A DNA stretch of 64,000 bases from Lingula anatina (Eukaryota; Brachiopoda; Lingulata; Lingulida; Lingulidae): positions 627,113 to 691,112 of the forward strand of contig NW_019775569.1 in NCBI RefSeq assembly GCF_001039355.2, given 5' to 3'. The first letter of the stretch is position 1. Each line of letters begins with the position of its first letter. This document shows, piece by piece, positions 12,401 to 29,935 of the stretch. The notes beneath the pieces were generated by a model, which worked only from the letters and a program-made list of their open reading frames with translations, searched no databases and was not told the origin of the DNA. A program made the position numbers and the translations under genes.

Positions 12401-15400
12401 AATGAGTGCCTGAGTAGACCTTGTGTGAATGGAGCCACCTGCTTGGACCGTACAAACAAATTCAAGTGCCATTGTCGACCTGGCTTCTCTGGCCACCTTT
12501 GCCAAATGAACATCGATGAATGCCAGAGCTCCCCTTGTATGAATAGTGGCCAATGTATAGACCGCATCAATGGGTTTAGGTGCAGGTGTAGAGACGGCTT
12601 CCACGGGAAACACTGTGAATCCACTGCTGACCACTGTGCATCCTCTCCTTGTCACAATGCAGCCACCTGTGTGAACGGCCTCAATGACTTTGTCTGTAAG
12701 TGCCCTCCCAAATTCATGGGAGAAAGATGTGAGGTCTCCATTCACACTTGCCGCAGTGACACTTGCAAAAATGGCGGCTCTTGCAAAGAGGATCAAAGTG
12801 GGAAGATGATCCGGTGTCAGTGCCAGAAAGGATGGACTGGGCGCTTCTGTGGGATAAACCTGCACAGGTTAGCATTTTATAATTAAATTAATCTAGCAAC
12901 AGGAGAATGTTAATCTTTAAATGTATTCAATTTTTAAGGAGTGTTGGCCTCATGGTGGTTCCAAGTTTTGATTCTCACTCATTCTTACCTAATAGATTAC
13001 TGTATTTATTTTTCAGTATGCTCTTAGCTAACATGTATTCATTTTAACAGCTTGCGACAGAAATCAGTTATCAGAAGCCAGCTGAGTAAATTATTATTAT
13101 TTTATTAGGTGCAGTAGCCATCCTTGTAAAATGGGTGGCACTTGTGTCAATTCCGCTGGTGATTTCCGTTGTGTCTGCCCGAAAGGTCTGACAGGAAAAG
13201 TGTGTGAATTTGAGATCAATGAGTGTTTCAGCCGGCCTTGCAAAGGGAATGCAATCTGTGAAGACAGGCGGAATGGTTTTGTGTGCAAATGCCCTCCTGG
13301 TTTCTATGGCAACCTGTGTGACCAGGATGCCAGGTCCAGCCCATGTGTCAGTCACCCTTGCAAGAACAATGCCAAGTGTGTCACGCATCTGAACAGTACC
13401 AGTCAAGTCTCATCCACCTTCCACTGTCAGTGTAAAGCAGGGTTTACAGGGAAATTCTGCGAGATCATGAAAAGTGTCCTTGTCACAGCTGCTCCTGTGG
13501 AAGTTGCACCTCCAGAATATAACCCAACCGAAAGTAAACCCACACAATCAAACCCAACACACCCATGCAATGGGAAACCTTGCCAAAATGGAGGGAGGTG
13601 CTTAAAATCAAAAGATGATAGGTATGGAATATACATGTGTCTCTGTCCAAAAGGGTTTGCTGGAAGAAACTGTGAAAGAAGAATAGGTGTGTGTGCCACC
13701 CAGCCATGTAAAAATGGTGGAAAATGCAGTATCCCGGCATCTCCTGCTTCAGAAGGGGCATTGGCCTTTGTCTGTGACTGCCCAAAAGGTTTCACTGGCC
13801 AACGGTGTGAAAAGTTTGACTTGAATCCTTGCAAGAGCAACCCTTGCAAGAACAGTGCAGACTGTGTACCATCAGATCTTGAGGTTTTGGCAAAGAAAGG
13901 AGGCCCTGGGTATGCCTGTGTATGCCGTGACGGATTTACTGGGACACTCTGTGAAAAGCAAGTCAACTTTTGTGTCTCAAGACCATGCAAGAATAATGGA
14001 AGGTAAAATCACTGGATTATATGAAGGTCACTTAATGTCAGTGTAACTAAAAGGTTACAAGTTGCTCTGAGATTTTTTAAAAGTTTTAATTTGATTTGCA
14101 TTGTCATTAAAATGTTAAAAATGTATATTTTTACTGTTTGTTTCAGATGTTATGGTATTAATTTCGTTTCTTCAAATAGATCTGTGACTGGCATCTTTAA
14201 AGGGTAGGGGGTCTTTTTCTGCAAAAGTGAACCTTTTTACCCTATGAGTACACCCAACATGATAAATAAGGCAACCCCCCTAACCCCTCCCCCCTCCTCC
14301 TCATTACCACCATTTACTTAGATACAGTTTGCTGCATTTTTTATTGTAGGTGCGAAAGTTTATCAGAAGGTTACAAGTGCCAGTGTCCCAGGTTTACTTC
14401 AGGACTGAACTGTGAAACTGTGGATTACTGTAGCAGAGCTCAACATCCTTGCAGGAACAGAGGGGTCTGTCAGGTGTGGATTCACTTTTTTAATTTTTTA
14501 AAAACTTATTGTTGATGTATTTCAAATGTAATTGCTTGGAGTTATTGTTGTTTTTTGTTGTTTTTTTTTTCTTTCTATTCTTTCTGGTGACAGTGTGTGT
14601 GTGTGTGTGTGTGAGATGTGGAAAGTGAGTATAAAATATTATCAATCACATGATCACAGGCCTTTTTTTTTTAAACTAAGTTGCCACAATGATAATTTTA
14701 CATGAAATCTTAAGCTGTTTATCTTTCACCTCTTTTTAGAACACAAAGACTGGATTAAGTTGTCGCTGCCCTCCTGGCGTGGTGGGGGCACGCTGTCAGA
14801 CTGTCAGACATCCTTGTGCTCGCAACCCATGCAAGAAAGGAGACATATGCAGGGAGGTCAGGGTTGGAAGAAGAAAGACACACAAGTGTGAAAGTGAGTA
14901 TATTTTTTTCTGTGTTAAGTGTATGAGATGTGCACCAGCAGATGCTGTATAGGCAGAATGGGGGTGAGGGGGGGGTGGAGATTTTTATGACACAGCACAC
15001 TTAGACCTTCCCCAATACAGCATTTTGAGAAATTTGATTATTGAGCATGCCTTAGTTTCCAGATAGAAACAATTGAACAGCTAAATTTCTGCTAATTATT
15101 TGATATTTTTCAACACAAAGTTCGTAAATCGGTCCTTTAATATAAACAAATAACTATAGCAGGTAGAAGATTGTGAATTGTTTTAGTTATTTTATTATTT
15201 TTATTCACTATTTTTTTTTAAATTTTGCTTCTCAGAAATTAAGCCGAAGATAGTTAAAGTTGAAAATGTGAAAGCAAAAATTCCAGATGGTAAGTGTAAT
15301 TTTTGACCACAATTCATTTTTATAGTAATACAAATCCAAAGGAACTAGCATTAGTGCAGCTCAGATGTTATCTGATATATAAGGTCTACACAACAAGCTA

Positions 15401-17003
15401 TTTTTCATTTAAAAGAAAAGGATTATTCAAATTTTCAGATGGATACAATTGCATAAAGCTCATGTGTTGAAATGCATGGTGGACAATTTTATTTTTCAAT
15501 GAATTGCCCACAGCATTCAGAAAAGTAAACAATTTTATTTAAAAAACTATTAAAATAACAGTTATGAGAAAATTTTGAGAGTAAGTTGTTTTTTTAAACT
15601 GAACACCATTAATACCTGTAAGCTGCTGAAACAAATTTGTTTCACCTTTTAAAATTCAGCTACACCTGTGCCAACTAAAATGACTCCCACAAAGAAGCAT
15701 GTAGAAAAGAAGATTAGCAAAACCTTCATAATCGGCATTGCTGGTGCCGTCTCTCTGTTCATCATTTTATGCGGAGTGTTGCTAATGATGTACTGTTACA
15801 AAAGGTACAAATCCATCTGTTTTTGAGACAAGCTTAGATTTTCAAAATGTGAAAATGAACTGTTCTTTATGAAGAAAATTTTGCATCTTGTCAATTTAAA
15901 TATGAGTTATTTATTTATTTATTTATTTATTTTAAAGAATAACTCTACTGTCAGTGTCTACATTGAAACATAACATAAAAATGTTAGACAAGCTCGTACA
16001 AAATTTGATCAACACTATTTCTGTAACTTCATCTGATATATATTGCCTACTCTTTATATTTGTGTTTTGTCTGTCCAACAGAAATGAAGACAAAAAACCC
16101 ATCAGCGGACACACCTTTAGTGAAGAGGAGCCCACTTACAAAAGAATCAAATGGAATGGTGATGATGAAAGCGATTCAGAAGTGGAGGTGAGTTTTGTAG
16201 AAATTAAGTAGTTTTGTAGATGTTATACAGTTGCAGAGTTAAGATCTAGTGCCGACTTTTATAAAGAACCAAATTGTGAGTTTCTAGTCATTGAAACCAT
16301 CTCATAATGGATATAGGAACTTCTTAATGTCACTCTCATGTTAAAAATATAAATTAAGAACTTAAGAATGGGTTACTAGATTGTGATTTTCCCAGCAGTT
16401 TTGGATGGGGTATACCTTGGAGATAAGGAAGAATTGTTTTAATTTCAAAAAAATAAATTCTATATTTTAAGGTCTAATGCACATTGTCTGTCTGTAATAT
16501 ATTTTGAAATGATAACATACTTGTTTCAGAAAACAGCAGAAGATGCCCTAATGGAGGACATTGACACAGAATTAAAGAAGAAAGAAGTTAGTACAATTCA
16601 TTATGAAATCTGCATGGTTTTGTTCTGCACAATTGTAGTATAACAAACTTGTTATTATATGAACAATAGTATATGAACATAATAAAGTAGATTAAAAGAA
16701 AAAAAATTACTTTTATCTTGGACCCAGAATGGATTCAAGTTTTTATCAAAGCATTGCATTTGAGATTATTTAGACTTTTGTCCAGTTGTGGTTAAAGAAC
16801 GATATATTTTGTGACGCTAAATTTATTGTTTTCTCTTTTAGGAAGACGTAGAAAATCTTCCGTCAGTCAGCCCTTCATGGCGAGACCACTTGCCTTGGAA
16901 TAAAAATGCCAATAATAATGAAAGAGACCGACTTTACCATTCTCTTAACATGGAGGATGACACTTTTGATGAAGATGAACAGATTTTTAACAAATCTGCA
17001 TAA
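1..17003 (+). CDS. Giant Lys/Arg-repeat, EGF-repeat, single-pass membrane protein (5' partial)
   Basis: Ten exons by GT-AG junctions with matching phases: 1-10345, 10866-12867, 13109-14002, 14350-14473, 14740-14893, 15236-15289, 15660-15804, 16082-16187, 16530-16586, 16842-17003 (TAA). They sum to 14,043 nt, or 4,680 residues, with the 5' end outside the window. Order: about 3,050 residues of basic tandem repeats, about 390 diverged basic residues, about 25 EGF domains, a short stalk, one transmembrane helix and an acidic tail of about 100 residues. EGF domains lie N-terminal to the helix, so type I topology is expected and the basic region should be extracellular; the signal peptide is not in view. 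The exon 1 donor (GTAAAC, phase 1) and the next acceptor restore a codon just before the first EGF (D-V-C-S-S). Alternative: two genes, the basic one ending at the TGA at 10,423-10,425 and an EGF gene starting near 10,784. I know no family with this architecture and assign no function. Confidence 0.82.
10866..14893 (+). other. EGF-like domain array (about 25 domains) of the giant membrane protein
   Basis: Six-cysteine EGF repeats follow one another. The exon at 10866-12867 alone holds about 17. Many are of the calcium-binding kind, starting N-E-C or D-E-C after an N-I/D-I linker. Several have the C2-x4-S/T-C3 O-fucose motif (CQHGGTC, CRQGGTC, CVNGATC). The exon at 13109-14002 adds six complete domains and begins a seventh, with a Pro/Thr/Ser-rich linker near 13,490-13,565. 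Exons at 14350 and 14740 complete the last two and start an incomplete one. The boundary at 14,002/14,350 is phase 2 and cuts between C2 and C3 of one EGF, unlike the usual phase-1 introns between domains. The repeats resemble those of Notch and fibropellin, but no LNR, laminin G or DSL domain is seen. Confidence 0.93.
15660..15804 (+). other. Transmembrane exon of the giant EGF protein
   Basis: The translation has a Thr/Lys-rich stalk, then a hydrophobic run of about 22 residues (FIIGIAGAVSLFIILCGVLL), then MMYCYKR. Basic residues just after the helix are typical of a stop-transfer sequence. Phase 1 at the acceptor and phase 2 at the donor fit both neighbouring exons. No other hydrophobic segment is seen in the gene within the window. 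Confidence 0.88.
16082..17003 (+). other. Acidic cytoplasmic tail exons (three) of the giant EGF protein
   Basis: Exons 16082-16187, 16530-16586 and 16842-17003 encode about 108 residues rich in Asp and Glu (for example DDESDSEVE, MEDIDTELKKKEEDVE, MEDDTFDEDEQ), ending FNKSA. The Ser residues within acidic stretches fit casein kinase 2 consensus sites. I recognise no signalling motif. The strongly acidic tail contrasts with the extremely basic ectodomain. Confidence 0.85.
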
Positions 17004-17065
17004 ATTCTCTAGAAAGAAAGAAAAGAATATGTACAAGATTGCAGAGTTATTTGGTAGGGGTGTGA

Positions 17066-17071
17066 AATAAA
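17066..17071 (+). terminator. Poly(A) signal of the giant EGF gene
   Basis: AATAAA lies 63 nt after the TAA stop at 17,001-17,003, a normal distance for a short 3' UTR. It is the first canonical hexamer after the stop. Confidence 0.6.
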
Positions 17072-17138
17072 ATAATTGCATCACTTTTGGAAAGTGTGAT
17101 AATTTTGATAATTAAAGAAAAAAAGTTAAAGAAAACAC

Positions 17139-17460
17139 TACTTGGCATTTTGTTAGCACAAAGTTATGCTTTTTTTGTGGTGCATTTAAAAAATACTTTC
17201 TCTATAAAAGATAAGTCTTTAAAAAAAAGAAATCGACAAATCCGCAAGGAGGCATATATTTGTTGTTAAGAATTGCATCTCAGTTGTTTTTTACTGGCAT
17301 TTTATTATACCAGGTTGTTTTTGTTACGTATTTGAAAAATACTTTCTCTATAGAAGATAAAATAAAAAAAAGAAATCGACAAATCCGCAAGGAGGCTATA
17401 TAATATATATATAAATATGTGTATATATATTTGTTATTAACAGTTACATTTCATTTTTTT
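17139..17460. repeat. Diverged tandem duplication (about 150 bp, two units)
   Basis: GAAATCGACAAATCCGCAAG occurs at 17,229 and again at 17,372. Each copy is preceded by AAATACTTTCTCTATA and by a related TGGCATTTT segment, and followed by TTTGTT-TTAA. It lies just 3' of the giant gene's poly(A) signal. Confidence 0.8.
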
Positions 17461-19073
17461 TCCACTGAAAATCTTTCTGTGAGAAGAAGCATGATCATAC
17501 ATGGATTTCACATTTGAACATTTTTTATGTATTCTGGTTGACAGCGTTACGTTAATTTTCACAATGTCATATATTCCCAGAGTGTACAAATAAACAATGG
17601 CATTTAACATTTTTTCTTGATGTTGAGTTGCATATTTCCGAAGAAAAAACCTCACTGTACATTCAAACATGGAAAATAATATATACAATAAAAATTATTT
17701 GGCTACATGCCAGTCTACATCTTATCTAAAGAAATATCTCTCCAAAATCAAGTATATCATAAACGATTTAAATTGCCATTATTAGAAATCGGGGAGAAAT
17801 TGCGGGTGCATTTGTTATGAAGTCAGTAACGTATACAAATAGGTAGTTTTAGTCTAAGACAACTCAATAACTCCTCTCTGTAGTAAGAATATTTGCCCTT
17901 TTTTACCCCCACGAGTGCAAATTAACCAGCTTCCATCTCCATCTTGAGAGTGGCTGAAAATTTTGAATGTTAGAACTATCTATAGCTCGAGTCAAAAGAA
18001 GGTAAATTTTGAATGTATTTGGATTTGGAAAATCTTGGTGATTAAGGGATTAGTGTTGAAATTTCCAAGAAAAAAAAACATTGCATATAAAGGTTTATAG
18101 CTCAAAACCTGGCTCTAACCAAGTATTCTCTTCATATAGTGTCTCTCGTCTGCGTGTGGTCCACATTGATCGGTAGATGAAAATTCTAGTGACTTCGCAT
18201 TTTTACCCTGTTACTGTCATTCTTCATTGACGGAATTCTCAACATAAGATATCACGTCGATAAAAAGTCGGTACATGCCTGTTCCCCACCAGCAGTGGGT
18301 ATGGTATTACGCTCCTTCAAAGCAAGAAAAAAAACGTCTCGCTTTTATTTCGTCGTAAAATCCGAACTTGTTTGGGCCCCACCGACTGACTCTCACGATA
18401 ATACCGCTTTGCTCCGCGGCAATAAAAACGCCTTTCAGGTGACGTACCACATTGAAATAATGACATTAATTATGCGAAGTAGAGGGGGCTAGTTAGACGG
18501 CACACGCGCCTCATCGTCGCTAGATCATTATCATGCCGTTTTGGTGAGGAGGATAGTGCAAGATCAAAGGGACCGACGCGGCGTTTCACAGGCATATCCT
18601 TTGGTTGTTGGGCCATTATTATTTTTGAAGTTGTTTTATCACTTGTTCTAAAGCACATCATTGTAATAACTTAGGCTCTGGTGTAGCGCTTTGTGGGGTC
18701 TCCGGTTCGATCTTTTCTTGTTTTATTTTTGACAAAACGGTTTCATCGTAATGCCCTCTCTTGCCTTGGGTTTCATTTTTGTTTATTATTGAGCAGAATA
18801 ACTCACAGTAAGTTAATGTATATTTCAGTGGAGGTAAACAATTAAGACAAAGTTTCAGTTATTATAGTAAGGAGTTATTATAGTTTAGGCAAGTTCTTTT
18901 AATTCACTGCCTTAAAGTGTCCAATTTTTTTTTTTTTTTTTTTTTTTTTTTGGCATTTTTTAAAACATATGTTTTAAAAGTTTTTTAGCCCTTTTGTTTT
19001 AGAAAGCTTTTCAGCATCTACCTTGGCGTTGCAAGCTTTTTGTTAAATATATATTAAGCATATTTTTCACTAN

Positions 19074-19142
<69 letters not shown>

Positions 19143-21256
19143 GTCATTGTTAAAACATATGATCTAAAAGTTATTTAGACCTGTTGATATAGAGAGCTTT
19201 ACAGCATCTACCTTGGCGTTGCAAGCTTTTTGTTAAATATATATTAAGCATATTTTTCACTATCTTGGTTGTTCTGGAGTCTTTAAAAAAACACATTATT
19301 GACCACACTCTGCATTCCTTTGAACTGCATTACGATATATCAACATTGATTTAATATCTTTAAATTTAAGCGTATTTCATATTAAAATGTTACTGTTTTT
19401 ATTACATCAATATCAACGGGTACAATGTAAACGAGAGAATCACTTCTGCTGACTAGCACCTTGTAGAAGTATACTTTTGATGTTTTACGGTTTTACGGTA
19501 AATACTTTACTTCTTTTAAACTACGGATGTAACCAACAAACAAATATTCCACGAACATTGACATCAACAAACGGAAATCCGCCAACGGACTTAAAAAATG
19601 TGTTTCGAACACAGCGCTTGTGTGGATTTATTAAATGACCGTCTTTTCGATCGACGAAGAATTGTTCGGTAGAAGAATTGTATTACTTTTCTTTTTTTGC
19701 TTGAGAGAAAGGTTTCTCCGAGTTAAGCTTTAAAAAATTTGTCCGCATTTTAATTTCACCCGATCGAAACTGTAACTGAAAAATAGATACTAAGACGATA
19801 TGAAAAGCGTTACGCTATTTATAATTATATTTATTGTATACGCATCTGGACATTTTTACAATATTATAATAATTATCATTACGAATGCCATGCTTCTTTA
19901 TAGGTCTATAAATTTAATTTACATATATACATATTGATCATGATAGTTAATAAATAATTTTGTTTTTAAACTGATTGAAAAATGCTGATGGCGGTTAGAC
20001 AACATAAAAATCTTTCAATTGGCGTTGTGAGTCCAACAATAAATGAAAGTATCCGTTAACTGTGATGTAGAAGTAATTCGCCTCTAGTTCGGATTACAAC
20101 GCCGCTTGTGTCCTTACGACAACCTCTGCAGCGTCATACTTAAACAGTGTATTAACAGATATCTATGTTGCACTGCTTAATCCTAGGAAGCCTTAATTAT
20201 AAGCTATCACTCAAGTTGTTCCTCTGAGAACAATTAATCACGAGTCTCAATTCTAGCAATTTGCTTGATAAATTACACAGAAATAAACATACAGGGAAAC
20301 GATCACAATTCATCAACGCGAAATTACCGCTCTATCAGAGCTTTGGGATTCACTGGGGAGGAATACTATTCTGATCCCTATTATAGATAATCCCGATCGT
20401 TTTTAAATAGCCCAGTCACAGATCTCGGCGTAAAATGACCAAGATAGCATCGATGATTCTAAATCAAATTGTAATTCGTATGATTGATCACAGTGTCTTT
20501 TGGGATAGGGTCGTTTTGGTAAGGTTTTACCAATATCCTTTCGAAAGTTGCAACGACTCTGTCAAAAGCCATTTCCTAACGTCCTTCAAACACCATTCCA
20601 ACTATTTTCTTACCTATTTAACAGTTTTTGTATTTGATCTACTAGCAATCGCTTAGAGGTAAAAGAAAAACGTGGACATAACGCAAATACTTCTCTTCAT
20701 TGTAGCACAGATCGTTTGATCGCTATTTTTATAAACATACAACAATCACAAATCGATAATAAGACTTTACAGAAAGGTATTGTCAAAATAGGAGCAAGAT
20801 CACACAGTGAGTTGCTCACTAACTAAAAAATACTAAGGGCACCTTCTGTTTTCAAACAATTATCATTGTAGGTCACGTAATATGTTGACTTGTGAAGTTC
20901 TGTGGACACTTAGTGGAAAATATGACATTGCTTACGAGGTAAATATGGCATAATTCACGAAGACTTCCCAGACTACATCATTTGTACTGGCACGCTCACG
21001 TGTAATTTATAACCGTTTTGGTTTCAAGTCGAATAAGTTCGCTTATAAGCGATTTCATTTTTTTTTTTCCACAGTTTAACTTAACTGTCACCTCTCTATC
21101 CAGAAACTTTAAATATCTTTTTATCACCTAATGTGTAATATGCTGTCATAAGACATGAAAGAAGGATTCATGTTTGGACTCGGGAGAAAAATATTTACAA
21201 AATTGCACAACAAGATATAGCTGAATTGTAAAAAATCTAATACAGAGGAAGTGTCC
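17461..21256. other. Region between the giant EGF gene and Evx; no gene recognised
   Basis: AT-rich sequence with short spurious frames only. It contains the poly(T) repeat artefact at 18,925-19,262. The Evx 3' UTR must occupy the right end, because Evx stops at 21,257 on the minus strand, but I see no clear poly(A) hexamer close to it. Confidence 0.6.
18925..19262. repeat. Poly(T) plus about 120-bp flank present twice around a single N
   Basis: Poly(T) 18,925-18,951 is followed by a flank (18,952-19,072) ending CTTGGCGTTGCAAGC...CACTA. After the N at 19,073 comes poly(T) 19,075-19,141 and the same flank again (19,142-19,262). The far half of the two flanks is identical; the half nearest the first poly(T) differs by changes mostly to T or to a neighbouring base. 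This looks like one locus represented twice in the assembly. Confidence 0.8.
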
Positions 21257-28631
<7,375 letters not shown>

Positions 28632-29898
28632 ACTCGACAGTTTCTTCTTTTTAAATAAAGACGACCTTTTCCCTGCTCCCTCGAATGCTTTCAGAGTTTT
28701 CCCCGTTAAGACTCCAACTGTGTAATTTCTGAGGGCCGGAACCGCAACTTAACTCGGCTCACTTTAAGTGAAAAACGTTTCTCTTCTTTTTTTTTAAAGT
28801 CTAGATCTCTTGGTTGTCTGAGACTCAAGTGGGTAGAAACACACTGTGAAATAGATTCAGATTGTAGGGAGAGATTTCCAACGTGCCAGTTGCTGGATTT
28901 GAGAGCGTGACTCCTTGGTAAATGAATGCCTGACTCACCCGATCACTCTCTCTCTCGCCGCTTACAAACTCTGCCTTGGTTGAATCGGAATTCCGCTGCT
29001 GATGATCTGCCAAAACAACTAGACAGCCATGCAACAACAATGTTCAGAGAGAGCAATCTTCCGCTCCACAAATAGTTAGCTGTCTTCTACTTAAGTCCTT
29101 GAAATAATCGGACGCGCAATGTCTCTTGTTCGATCTCAACTCGACTGTCCGCTCTCCTCGACTTCCTCGGACTTTTAACAGGCCTCTATGCCTTTGTAGG
29201 GGCTTAATGTCCTTATAATGTCCCATACAACGACTCCTCAGTGTCTGATTGCAGTCAACAAATGTGTAAAAATGACACAATACGAAAGTTAATGATCCTT
29301 ATTTTACTACTTGGAAAGGGACGGATTTAGTCTTGGGGGGATGGCGCGGAGGATGAAGCGATAGGGATTTGATTAACTTGATTAAAATCGAATGCACGAT
29401 TAATTAAATTCTGAAGCATTATTTAGAGTGAAGTTGAAGAGATGAGTTCAAAAGAAATGATTTTCGGTTAATAACTCCGTCGAAAACATATATTTTAGCT
29501 AAGATACTTAAAATGCAGTATATTTAAGTGTTCAAAATTACAATGATTGAGCATTATAAAATACCTTGAAATAAAACGAGTTTTTCGAACGACTAAAAAC
29601 ATAACACATATGTCAGATTGGCCAGTTACACAATAAACCTAATTCATTCGGAGACAAAAAATATTTCTTTTTGTGTTTCTATTTTCTTTATTAGCAATCA
29701 AATAATTTCCAACAGCTTCTCCCCAAGTATTATAGTGTCCATCGCTTAATGTCCCCATCTCGATTACGAGAGCGGCGAGATCAAAGTAGAAGAAGCAATG
29801 GACGTCACACTACATTGACCAACCAGGGACCCAGATACATAAAGGGGAGAGAGTCGGGAAGCTCCCCAACGCTAAAATTTCGACATTTCTAGTTAGAC

Positions 29899-29935
29899 AC
29901 TAAGATCTAATAAACTCTGTTTATTAGATCTTAGT
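29899..29935. repeat. Perfect inverted repeat, 17-bp arms with 3-bp loop
   Basis: The left arm ACTAAGATCTAATAAAC is followed by TCT and its exact reverse complement. It lies about 1.3 kb upstream of the Evx start codon. The flanks also share TTAGAC. No U-run or partner gene suggests a function. Confidence 0.85.

Noticed and set aside
18660-18720. tRNA-like B-box sequence (GGTTCGATC)
   Set aside because: No A box at proper distance and no cloverleaf pairing could be found; at most a trace of a tRNA-derived repeat.
28981-29280. Short minus-strand frames just upstream of Evx exon 1
   Set aside because: No homology or codon signal. Possibly 5' UTR or promoter sequence; the in-frame stop at 28,749 separates them from Evx.
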